A stretch of 19,953 nt of DNA from NCBI GenBank assembly GCA_902629495.1, contig CACORA010000033.1:1-19953 (forward strand), in the 5' to 3' direction. Origin of the DNA: Planctomycetaceae bacterium (GTDB lineage: Bacteria; Planctomycetota; Planctomycetia; Pirellulales; UBA1268). A program made the translations under genes and the position numbers. Positions 13,583-19,953 of the stretch are shown here, piece by piece; position 1 is the first letter of the stretch, and every line of letters begins with the position of its first letter. The notes under the pieces were generated by a model. The model was given only the letters and a program-made list of their open reading frames with translations. It was not told where the DNA came from and did no database searches.

Positions 13583-15411
13583 TTTCGTTTTCCTCCCGAC
13601 ACTGTTTTTTTCGCTCTCGCCGGGGCTAGCACCCGCTGCAACTCTTCCAAAGACGTGACCCCTTCTATCACCTTCGCTGTACCAGATTCACGAAGGCTTT
13701 TCATTCCATCATGCACAGCAGCCTGACGAATCTTCTGCACATCTGCTTTTGCTGAAACGTACTTCCTCACCGTTGGTCCTGATGTAAACTCAAAAATTGC
13801 AGTTCGCCCCATATATCCCAACCCTCCACACACACGACACCCATGCTGAGAGGCACGATACAACTGAGGCACATCTTCTGGGCTTTTCTTCAGTTTCACA
13901 AGAAGTTCACGTGGCGGCTTGAATGCTATTTTACAACGCGGACACAGTCGTCTCACAAGTCGCTGAGAAAGGGATCCAATTAGACTCTCACCTAATTGAT
14001 CAACAGGCACTCGACAGGACTGTACTTTTGCGATCGCGTCAATCGAATCTGACGCAGTGAGGCTGACGACAACAAATTTCTCATCGTGCTCAGCAACCCG
14101 CACCAACTCAACAACCAAGGCAGGATCACGAAGGTCACGCGCAAGAACTCCAGCCGGGTAATCAAGCAATGCCTTTTCTAAAACTTCAATGGCTGACTGC
14201 CCCTGCTTTGTATCATATCGAACAGGCTTTACATTCTGAATGTCAACAGCCGGTGCAGCGGTATCCTCAAGTGAAATGAAGTCCCGCATGAGGCGGTCAG
14301 CTGTATTGATCGCAACATCGAATGAGGTTGTTAGTCCCGCTCCATGCGGAGATGAGAGAATAAGCAGGCCTTTTGAAAGCTCAAGGATCTTCGTAAATTT
14401 CTCAACAAGGTCAGCCCCCATCCCCAGATCCGCACATGTTGCCAAAGATGGTGGTTTATTTTGTATATCAACAACCACTTGCTCACCAGTCTTGACAGTC
14501 TGAACGATAAGCGTGCATTGATGGGACTGTCCATCAACATCAATCACAAAGGCTCCACGCTGACGGCCCTTCGCTCTGGGATCAATACCCGCTGCAGCCT
14601 TGAGAACAACCAAAATGGCATCGCCATCTGGACGAGAAAATGGTGGTGCATCAGCCCACTGTTCTGGTTCACGCCTTGAGCCAGCTGAAGTCATTAGACG
14701 TGGCTTTACCCAGATACCATCTGCATGATGAAGCATATGCACGGCACTCGCAGCAACATCAAAGCGAACCTTATCAGCTCGCACCAGAATTGCTGACTGC
14801 ATTGCTGTACACGCATCTAAATAGCCCGCAGCAGCCTCAAGCTTTTTCGTCATTGACGGATCTGACTCTGCCTTATCGGGAGACATCCGGACAACAACGG
14901 TAGGCAGCAAGTCATCACCACCTTCTTCCATAGTATCAATTTCTAGACCCACACGCTCCAACAGTGGCGCCATCACGCGCTTGGTGTGCCCGACTGTCAG
15001 TACTCTCTCCGATTTTGGCACTTTTGGATTACGGATCAGAACATAGACGAAGGGCGGTAGCAGCCACGCTACTGCGGTGAGGAGGAGAGAAGCCCATGCC
15101 CAAGGCACCCACCATGCCGCGATAGCTGCCGGAACAAACAGAAAAGCTACAAACGGACCCCAGAAATTCGGGGCATACCCACGACTCACACTATCTCGAG
15201 ATAACCAGTCCGTTGTAAATACCCAACCAAGTGCCAAGAGCCACCAACAACAAACCAAAAGAAGGCTGAGACCTCCACCAGCTCCACGAGAAATCCACTC
15301 CGGTGACGTTGCAGGCCACTCCTCAGCTCGCACTGGTGAAACAGAACATGACAGGACAATGCAGACACAAAGCTGCAGGAACAACCACCTTCTTCGAGCC
15401 CCATCATCCAT
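13579..15411 (-). CDS. Membrane-anchored GspE/PilB-like protein with degenerate ATPase motifs
   Basis: 610 residues from ATG 15411 (a TTG lies one codon earlier). A signal-like segment (about 8-29, ending VRA) is followed by hydrophobic segments at about 48-66, 86-104 and 106-126. The part from about 140 on follows a type II/IV secretion ATPase plan: an N-terminal subdomain, a RecA-like core, and zinc cysteines C490, C493, C525 and C528 (CPRC, CRVC) followed by G-x-x-G-R-x-A-I-F-E, a GspE/PulE hallmark. The catalytic motifs are broken. Walker A reads SPHGAGLTT (354-362), with the lysine replaced by L360. The Walker B/VGEIRD region reads LARDLRD, without the glutamate, and the TLHT His box reads SLTA. 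ATP hydrolysis is therefore unlikely. If the first segment is cleaved, three spans leave the ATPase-like part in the cytoplasm. The gene follows pilT with a one-base TGATG overlap and overlaps the cvpA-like start by four bases. Confidence 0.85.
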   Translation of the reverse strand: MDDGARRRWLFLQLCVCIVLSCSVSPVRAEEWPATSPEWISRGAGGGLSLLLVCCWWLLALGWVFTTDWLSRDSVSRGYAPNFWGPFVAFLFVPAAIAAWWVPWAWASLLLTAVAWLLPPFVYVLIRNPKVPKSERVLTVGHTKRVMAPLLERVGLEIDTMEEGGDDLLPTVVVRMSPDKAESDPSMTKKLEAAAGYLDACTAMQSAILVRADKVRFDVAASAVHMLHHADGIWVKPRLMTSAGSRREPEQWADAPPFSRPDGDAILVVLKAAAGIDPRAKGRQRGAFVIDVDGQSHQCTLIVQTVKTGEQVVVDIQNKPPSLATCADLGMGADLVEKFTKILELSKGLLILSSPHGAGLTTSFDVAINTADRLMRDFISLEDTAAPAVDIQNVKPVRYDTKQGQSAIEVLEKALLDYPAGVLARDLRDPALVVELVRVAEHDEKFVVVSLTASDSIDAIAKVQSCRVPVDQLGESLIGSLSQRLVRRLCPRCKIAFKPPRELLVKLKKSPEDVPQLYRASQHGCRVCGGLGYMGRTAIFEFTSGPTVRKYVSAKADVQKIRQAAVHDGMKSLRESGTAKVIEGVTSLEELQRVLAPARAKKTVSGGKRK

Positions 15412-16577
15412 CAAGTCACCCCGATGCCCTTGAGCAACATCGTCAGAGCTTCTTTGTTTGGAGCAATCTCCATAGCATCGTTCCTATCAATCAACTGCTG
15501 ATCGATAAGATTTTTTAAGCTCATTGTAAAATCTTGCATGCCATCACGATGCGACTTCTTAATATGATCAGCCAACAAATGATCATCTTCTTCAAGAACA
15601 TACTTTCGAACGAGACCATCAAAAAACATCAACTCAACCACAGGCACACGACTCACATCAGGCCGTATTGACTTCAACAATTTTTGGGCAACGATCCCCT
15701 TCATGTTGAATGCAATCGCACTACGAATTGCAGCATGCTCTTCCTGCGGAAAAAGATCCAGAATACGAGTGATGGTACTTGGGGCTGTTGCGGCGTGAAT
15801 CGTACCAAATACCAAATGCCCTGTCTCAGCTGCATGAATTGCAGTCTTGAACGTCTCCACATCTCGCAACTCACCAACCAAAATAATGTCCGGGTCTTCA
15901 CGAACCGCATGCTTCATGCCAATCTCAAAATTCTTGACATCCACACCAATCTCTCGCTGATTGATCAAGCATTTATCTTCTGTAAAAACGAATTCAATAG
16001 GATCCTCAAGCGTCAGAATATGCTTGCGATAATGACGATTCACATAATTGAGCATCGAGCCAATGGTTGTACTTTTACCCGATCCTGTCACTCCTGCCAG
16101 CAGCACCATGCCTTGATCCAACTTGCAAAGCTTTTCAATAGCTGGTGGAAGGAAAAGCTTTTCGAAGTCTGGGATGCTGTCATTGACTTTTCGAGCAACC
16201 AATCCCAAAGATCCCTGTTGTGTGAGCAGATTGACACGGAATCGCCATTTCTTTCCATCGGCCATACACGCATAGGCAAAATCTGCTCCACCGTCTTCAG
16301 CAAAGATTCGTTTTTGTCGTTCATCAAGAAGGGGCATACACAACCGCTTCATGTGTTCTGCATCAATTGGTGGTAATTTTAGCTTCGTCAGAGCTCCTTT
16401 GACTCGCATAATGGGAGGCTGTCCAACCTTGAGGTGTAGGTCACTCCCGTCGAGCTTTACAAGACCCTCAAATAATCGATTGATTTCCAGGCTGTCAGAG
16501 GCTGACTTGCCAACTGGGAATTCCGCAGGCTCGGCAGCGGCTGGCTTTGGAAGCGATGATGGTTCAGTAGTTGACAT
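15411..16577 (-). CDS. pilT: PilT-family twitching-motility/retraction ATPase
   Basis: 388 residues from ATG 16577, four bases after the hisF stop. The open frame continues upstream into hisF, but that part has no PilT similarity. A Ser/Pro/Ala-rich N-terminus of about 28 residues precedes the PilT core (GSDLHLKVGQPPIMRVKG at 44-61). Motifs are complete: Walker A GVTGSGKST (162-170), Asp box TLEDPIE (189-195), Walker B ILVGELRD (232-239) and His box GHLVFGTIHA (253-262). PilT hexamers power pilus retraction in type IV pilus systems, acting in the cytoplasm at the pilus base. No pilus structural gene lies in the window, so its partner machinery must be elsewhere or the system differs. The next gene, overlapping by one base, encodes a relative with destroyed catalytic motifs. 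Confidence 0.93.
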   Translation of the reverse strand: MSTTEPSSLPKPAAAEPAEFPVGKSASDSLEINRLFEGLVKLDGSDLHLKVGQPPIMRVKGALTKLKLPPIDAEHMKRLCMPLLDERQKRIFAEDGGADFAYACMADGKKWRFRVNLLTQQGSLGLVARKVNDSIPDFEKLFLPPAIEKLCKLDQGMVLLAGVTGSGKSTTIGSMLNYVNRHYRKHILTLEDPIEFVFTEDKCLINQREIGVDVKNFEIGMKHAVREDPDIILVGELRDVETFKTAIHAAETGHLVFGTIHAATAPSTITRILDLFPQEEHAAIRSAIAFNMKGIVAQKLLKSIRPDVSRVPVVELMFFDGLVRKYVLEEDDHLLADHIKKSHRDGMQDFTMSLKNLIDQQLIDRNDAMEIAPNKEALTMLLKGIGVT

Positions 16578-16581
16578 TGAA

Positions 16582-17352
16582 TTAGGCGGGACGCACTGGG
16601 ATTCTACGAGTTTGGAAAAGTTCCTTGACCTCCCGAATCGTACACTGTCCGAAGTGAAAGATGCCAGCGGCAAGCGCCGCGTCCGCTCCTCCGAACTCAA
16701 TTGCATCAGCCAAGTGGGCAGCCGAACCTGCTCCGCCGCTTGCAACGACTGGAATTCCAACCGCATTGCTCACTGCAGATGTAATCTCCAAATCGTACCC
16801 ATCGCGAGTACCATCTCGATCCATACACGTGAGTACAATCTCCCCGGCTCCAAGTTTTTCCACTTCCTGAGCCCAGGGAACAGCTTCTAATCCGGTTGGT
16901 ACCCGACCCCCATTTACAAACACCTCCCAGATTTCACGACCATCCCGTATCACCCGCTTGGGATCAATATTGACGACCGTGGCACAACTTCCCAATCGAT
17001 CAGCAACAGCCGAAACAAGGTGTGGGTGACGAACTGCTGATGAATTGATGCTCACCTTTTCAGCGCCCGCATGCACTAACTGCACTGCATCTTCAAGCGA
17101 ACGAATTCCTCCTCCAACAGTAAATGGCATAAAAATCGTCTCAGCAACTTGGCGCACCATTTCAAGCATGATGGCTCTACCTTCATGACTTGCGGTAATA
17201 TCAAGAAACACCAATTCATCTGCACCCTCAGCCTCATATCGAGCGGCTACTGCTACTGGATCACCAGCGTCAACAAGCTCAAGAAACTTGGTTCCCTTTA
17301 CAACACGGCCTTTTTCAACATCTAAGCACGGAATAATTCGTTTGGCCAGCAT
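16582..17352 (-). CDS. hisF: Imidazole glycerol phosphate synthase cyclase subunit HisF
   Basis: 256 residues, the normal length. HisF uses ammonia passed from HisH to turn PRFAR into imidazole glycerol phosphate and AICAR in histidine synthesis, in the cytoplasm. The N-terminus [20 protein letters not shown] carries the catalytic D11, and D130 is present in VVNIDPKRV. Phosphate-binding turns of the (beta-alpha)8 barrel are seen as TVGGGIRS and VASGGAGS. The ATG at 17352 shares one base with the thiG stop (TAATG), and the stop is four bases before pilT. No hisH or other his gene is present here, so hisF is separated from its pathway and lies in a thiamine/pilT row. Sequence appears intact. 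Confidence 0.97.
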   Translation of the reverse strand: MLAKRIIPCLDVEKGRVVKGTKFLELVDAGDPVAVAARYEAEGADELVFLDITASHEGRAIMLEMVRQVAETIFMPFTVGGGIRSLEDAVQLVHAGAEKVSINSSAVRHPHLVSAVADRLGSCATVVNIDPKRVIRDGREIWEVFVNGGRVPTGLEAVPWAQEVEKLGAGEIVLTCMDRDGTRDGYDLEITSAVSNAVGIPVVASGGAGSAAHLADAIEFGGADAALAAGIFHFGQCTIREVKELFQTRRIPVRPA

Positions 17353-18191
17353 TACTTACTCCCGCCAAGTATTCCCTCGCTAGGACTTGATGCGTTCGCA
17401 TACATACGACGCGGCATCCTTCCAGCAAGAAAAGCTTCACGCCCCGCATAGCACGCAGCTTTCATCGCCTCAGCCATTCTCAAGGGATCTGACGCATGGG
17501 CGATAGCGGTATTGAGTAGCACTCCATCAACACCAAGTTCCATCGCTTGTGCAACATCACTGGCCGTTCCAACGCCAGCATCAACAATGACGGGGTAATC
17601 AGGATCCCCATCCTTGAGATACTCCATACAAATACGAAGGTTATTGGCATTGAGAATTCCCTGACCTGAGCCAATTGGACTGCCAGCTGGCATCACACTT
17701 GCAGCTCCCAATTCCTTGAGACGTCGGGCCACAACAGGATCATCACTGCTATAGACAAGCACTGAAAAACCATCCTCAACGAGTCTTGACGTAGCATCGA
17801 TGGTACCGACGGGATCCGGTAAAAGCGTCTTTTTATCACCCAAAACTTCCAGCTTTACCCATTCAGATCCTGGGTTTCCAAGATCGCGCAGCAGTTCCCT
17901 ACCAAGACGTGCCACTCGAACTGCATCATCTGCCGAAAAACAACCCGCTGTATTCGGCAGCAGGGTATACCGACCGGTGTCCAAATAATCGAGGATATTT
18001 TCTCCAGCATCATTGATAAGACGTTCTCGTCTTACGGCCACCGTCACACAGTCCGTGCCAGAAGCCTCGAGGCAGCGGGCCATGCTGGCATACGTAGAAT
18101 ATTTTCCAGTACCTACAACAAGCCGACTCTTAAGTTCAATCGGACCAATGCGAAGCGCGATATTATCGGAAGACTTTACAGAGACTGTCAT
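17352..18191 (-). CDS. thiG: Thiazole synthase ThiG
   Basis: 279 residues. ThiG forms the thiazole phosphate ring of thiamine from 1-deoxy-xylulose 5-phosphate, dehydroglycine and the sulfur of ThiS thiocarboxylate. The Schiff-base lysine is K113 in WVKLEVLGD. Other marks are [10 protein letters not shown] (22-31), LLPNTAG (77-83), [12 protein letters not shown] and [19 protein letters not shown], which binds phosphate at the barrel end. The protein starts with about 10 residues before the conserved core. The gene follows thiS after 41 nt and shares one base with the start of hisF. No strong ribosome binding site is visible; a CCGGAG lies about 20 bases upstream, which is far. Cytoplasmic. 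Confidence 0.97.
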   Translation of the reverse strand: MTVSVKSSDNIALRIGPIELKSRLVVGTGKYSTYASMARCLEASGTDCVTVAVRRERLINDAGENILDYLDTGRYTLLPNTAGCFSADDAVRVARLGRELLRDLGNPGSEWVKLEVLGDKKTLLPDPVGTIDATSRLVEDGFSVLVYSSDDPVVARRLKELGAASVMPAGSPIGSGQGILNANNLRICMEYLKDGDPDYPVIVDAGVGTASDVAQAMELGVDGVLLNTAIAHASDPLRMAEAMKAACYAGREAFLAGRMPRRMYANASSPSEGILGGSK

Positions 18192-18232
18192 AATTTAAGA
18201 AACAAATCATACTCCGGAGGTTCTAATTTTTA

Positions 18233-18478
18233 TCACCCGCCACCCACAAGCGTAACAATTTCCAGACAATCACCATCGGACAGCATACACGCGTTGAGCT
18301 CAACACGACGAATCACTCGTTCATTTACTTCAACCGCTATTGGGCGTTGCTCAAAACCCAAATCTTGAACAACATCCAATGCCGTTGTCCCAACAGGAAA
18401 ACGACGCGGCAGTCCATTAACAACAAGATGGAGAACCTTGGTTGAAATGGTGTCAGAAGAATTCTCGGGCGTTCTCAT
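18233..18478 (-). CDS. thiS: Sulfur carrier protein ThiS
   Basis: 81 residues from ATG 18478, which shares one base with the stop of the preceding gene (TGATG). A longer frame reaching 18565 lies wholly inside that gene and adds no ThiS-like sequence. After a polar stretch of about 15 residues the ubiquitin-like fold begins (VLHLVVNGLPRRF), followed by TTALDVVQDLG, RPIAVEVNERVI and DGDCLEIVTLVGGG. The C-terminal Gly-Gly-Gly is at the very end, as in B. subtilis ThiS; its last glycine is adenylated by ThiF and converted to a thiocarboxylate that feeds ThiG. The neighbouring thiG fits this. ThiF and the glycine/tyrosine enzyme (ThiO or ThiH) are not in the window. Confidence 0.95.
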   Translation of the reverse strand: MRTPENSSDTISTKVLHLVVNGLPRRFPVGTTALDVVQDLGFEQRPIAVEVNERVIRRVELNACMLSDGDCLEIVTLVGGG

Positions 18479-19008
18479 CACTGCACCGCCCGAGGACGTG
18501 CAACATCTAAGGGAACAAGTTCGCTCACAATCGGCGACGATGCATTTCCCTGCTGCGGAGACCACGGAATGCCATATGCCGCAGTGGCTCCCGTTGTACA
18601 GTCAGTGACATAAATAACTGACCGGGCCATCTGGCGTCGGCCAAAACGCGGATTCGGACGAAGCTCTGCATGACCAGACACAAGTAAAAACTTAGGGTTT
18701 TTGGCTTGGCCAGCCTGAAACCCCAAGTCATTGAGAACATTCCACTTGTAAGACGTCAAGAACGTTCCAGAAGCCGCATTCAGAACACCTCCAGTGAGGT
18801 CACCCGTGAGAAAATCAAGAATAAAAATCCCTTCGATTCCATTTGCCGCGTCAATTGGAGCCGTACAGATTGCAAATGTCTCATCAGCCTGAGCCGTGAT
18901 TGCAAAGGCTGTTGGAAGTGGTTGACGCGATGCCACACCCCATCCCACGATTGCACCAACCGCGAGGCATGCGACAACAACAACCCTTGACCATACAAAT
19001 TCTTTCAT
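18478..19008 (-). CDS. Membrane-anchored conserved protein of unknown function
   Basis: 176 residues from ATG 19008, supported by AGAGGG nine bases upstream (19018-19023). A GTG at 19026 would add six residues but has no such site. A short basic N-terminus (MKEFVWSR) and a hydrophobic segment (residues 9-26, VVVVACLAVGAIVGWGVA) form a signal anchor or uncleaved signal peptide, so the rest lies outside the cytoplasm. The body contains ETFAICTAPID, GIEGIFILDFLTGDLTGGVLN, KFLLVSGHAEL, RQMARSVIYVTDCTTGATAAYGIPW. This resembles a small beta-rich domain in which a value is 'recorded' as in one or two propeller-like blades, and I believe similar proteins occur in other planctomycetes, though I cannot name a family. 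It lies 39 nt after the WD40 gene and overlaps thiS by one base. Confidence 0.72.
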   Translation of the reverse strand: MKEFVWSRVVVVACLAVGAIVGWGVASRQPLPTAFAITAQADETFAICTAPIDAANGIEGIFILDFLTGDLTGGVLNAASGTFLTSYKWNVLNDLGFQAGQAKNPKFLLVSGHAELRPNPRFGRRQMARSVIYVTDCTTGATAAYGIPWSPQQGNASSPIVSELVPLDVARPRAVQ

Positions 19009-19017
19009 CAATGAATG

Positions 19018-19023
19018 CCCTCT
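19018..19023 (-). promoter_or_regulatory. Shine-Dalgarno AGAGGG choosing the ATG at 19008
   Basis: AGAGGG on the reverse strand is nine bases before the ATG at 19008. It overlaps the alternative GTG at 19026 only from downstream, which argues against that earlier start. Confidence 0.5.
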
Positions 19024-19047
19024 CACTATATCGACTCCCTGCTTTTC

Positions 19048-19953
19048 CTACTTCTTCGGTGATTCAGCAGGAATCATCGAGAAACGAAACTTTCCCAATG
19101 CATGTGTACTGTCTTGGTATTGTTGATCAATGATGATTGTCAACGGTGACTCCGGTAACACTTTGACATCACCTGCAATGTCAAAGATAGCATGGTGTGC
19201 CTTGCCAGTAGCACCTGCAATCGCCCAGCCCGATTCAGGCTTATCATCAATGGCACCTGCTACAGCATAGTTAGCCTGTTCAAAGTCGGCTTTCGCACCT
19301 GAAAATTTTATGGTGGTTGGCGTATCAGACTTTCCAGGAGCCCCAAACGTCACACGCAATGTATTGATCACAAAATTTCCTCCAGCGGAACGACCTGGGC
19401 CCTTTCCCGGAAGACTTGGATCAGACAGAACATCTAGGCGTACCGCTCGAGGATTAAGTCCCTTTGGAACACTCGCCTTAATGGTGTAGGTATCTTTCGA
19501 CAAGGGACCAGAAACCATTATCGTCCCATCCTTGTCGATGGCCCCCTTAGCTCCGGCCTTACTTTCAAAAGCTGTTGGGACAAGTATGTTTGATTGAGAT
19601 GGGACATCCGCTACTGGCTTTGGCTTCGGCTTTGGTGCTGGAGGAGGTGCCAACAGTTTGACAGCTGGCACGGCAATAAGCTTGCCACCCTTATGGGTAC
19701 CAACAAACAAGTTTTTGTTGTCAGGCGAAAAAGAAACACACCAAATGCTGGATTTTTCAACTGCAGGCCCTTCCTGCTCGCCCCCCGTTTTTGCATCCCA
19801 AAGTTTCGTTTCTCCGTTGAGGCTACCCGACACTAAACGCGCGTTATCTGTCGAAAAAGAAACGCTGGTCACCCAATCTTTATGTCCCTTTAGCGTCGCT
19901 CGCAACTTCTTATCGGACATTTTCCAAAGTCTTAAGGAGCGATCAGCAGAAGC
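19048..19953 (-). CDS. WD40-repeat protein with planctomycete-type C-terminal domain (5' end beyond window)
   Basis: The reading frame is open through the right edge, so only the last 301 residues are visible; the ATG at 19920 is internal. The visible part starts inside a blade (ADRSLRLWK). It then has a full WD40 unit (GHKDWVTSVSFSTDNARLVSG...KLWD) and another degenerate one (SIWCVSFSPDNKNLFVG). A Pro/Lys linker (residues 102-113, PPPAPKPKPKP) leads to a beta-rich C-terminal domain (about 125-301). This holds RAVRLDVLSDPSLPGKGPGR and GGNFVINTLRVTF, a pattern known from discoidin-like modules of planctomycete cytochrome/PSD1 proteins. Downstream strands include SGWAIAG, HHAIFDI and LTIIIDQQY. 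The full protein is probably large and exported, but its N-terminus is not seen. It is the first visible gene of the long leftward row. Confidence 0.85.
   Translation of the reverse strand, partial: ASADRSLRLWKMSDKKLRATLKGHKDWVTSVSFSTDNARLVSGSLNGETKLWDAKTGGEQEGPAVEKSSIWCVSFSPDNKNLFVGTHKGGKLIAVPAVKLLAPPPAPKPKPKPVADVPSQSNILVPTAFESKAGAKGAIDKDGTIMVSGPLSKDTYTIKASVPKGLNPRAVRLDVLSDPSLPGKGPGRSAGGNFVINTLRVTFGAPGKSDTPTTIKFSGAKADFEQANYAVAGAIDDKPESGWAIAGATGKAHHAIFDIAGDVKVLPESPLTIIIDQQYQDSTHALGKFRFSMIPAESPKK

Noticed and set aside
15684..16376. 230-codon open frame on the + strand opposite pilT
   Set aside because: The opposite frame encodes the complete PilT motifs; this translation has the Cys/Asn/Ile-rich look of a shadow frame.
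16578..16766. N-terminal extension of PilT by 63 residues into hisF
   Set aside because: The extension is read out of frame from hisF, has no PilT similarity, and a proper ATG sits at 16577 just after the hisF stop.
18479..18565. 29-residue extension of ThiS
   Set aside because: It overlaps the end of the preceding gene and adds Cys-rich sequence unlike ThiS; the ATG at 18478 gives the usual short protein.

Overview
The window looks like a stretch of a bacterial chromosome from a planctomycete, probably Pirellulales-like. This rests on family recognition, not on a search. The signs are a PQQ-type beta-propeller export protein, a WD40 protein whose C-terminal domain carries the D-P-S-L-P-x-K-G-P-G-R stretch familiar from planctomycete cytochrome/PSD1-type proteins, a conserved small-protein/coiled-coil pair, and a PilT / GspE-like / CvpA gene row. 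Base composition looks moderate to A/T-leaning. The region is nearly all coding. No stretch over 300 bases lacks a gene, and I see no rRNA, tRNA, CRISPR array, insertion sequence or prophage.

Layout. (1) 2-1342 (+): secreted PQQ-like beta-propeller protein at the left edge. (2) 1339-8523 (-): a leftward row read as thioredoxin/trypsin-like fusion, histidine phosphatase, glutaminyl-cyclase-like M28 enzyme, lipoyl-like domain protein, Lnt, membrane-anchored coiled-coil protein, a 49-residue single-span membrane protein (2123-2272), and an MtfA-type zinc peptidase. Spacing is tight except for about 80 nt before the M28 gene and about 60 nt before the coiled-coil gene. Most products act in or at the envelope. 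(3) 8524-8682: divergent upstream region. (4) 8683-12378 (+): metG, then a two-gene usp-epmA unit with a 4-bp GTGA overlap. (5) 12375-19953 (-): a long compact leftward row read as WD40 protein (cut by the window edge), anchored conserved protein, thiS, thiG, hisF, pilT, a degenerate GspE-like protein, CvpA-family protein, and a DUF4190-like membrane protein. Five of its eight junctions overlap, by 1 to 16 bases.

How the genes fit together. Region 2 combines lipoprotein maturation (Lnt) with exported redox/protease and peptide-modifying enzymes and a coiled-coil/microprotein/metallopeptidase trio. Region 5 mixes housekeeping metabolism (thiazole synthesis by ThiS/ThiG, the HisF cyclase) with an intact PilT motor ATPase directly followed by a membrane-anchored relative. 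That relative has lost the Walker A lysine, the Walker B glutamate and the His-box histidine, while keeping the paired zinc cysteines. It looks like a pseudo-ATPase partner and is the most unusual protein here. Both convergent junctions in the window share a four-base stop overlap (TTAG at 1339-1342, TTAA at 12375-12378), so neither leaves room for a terminator between the genes.
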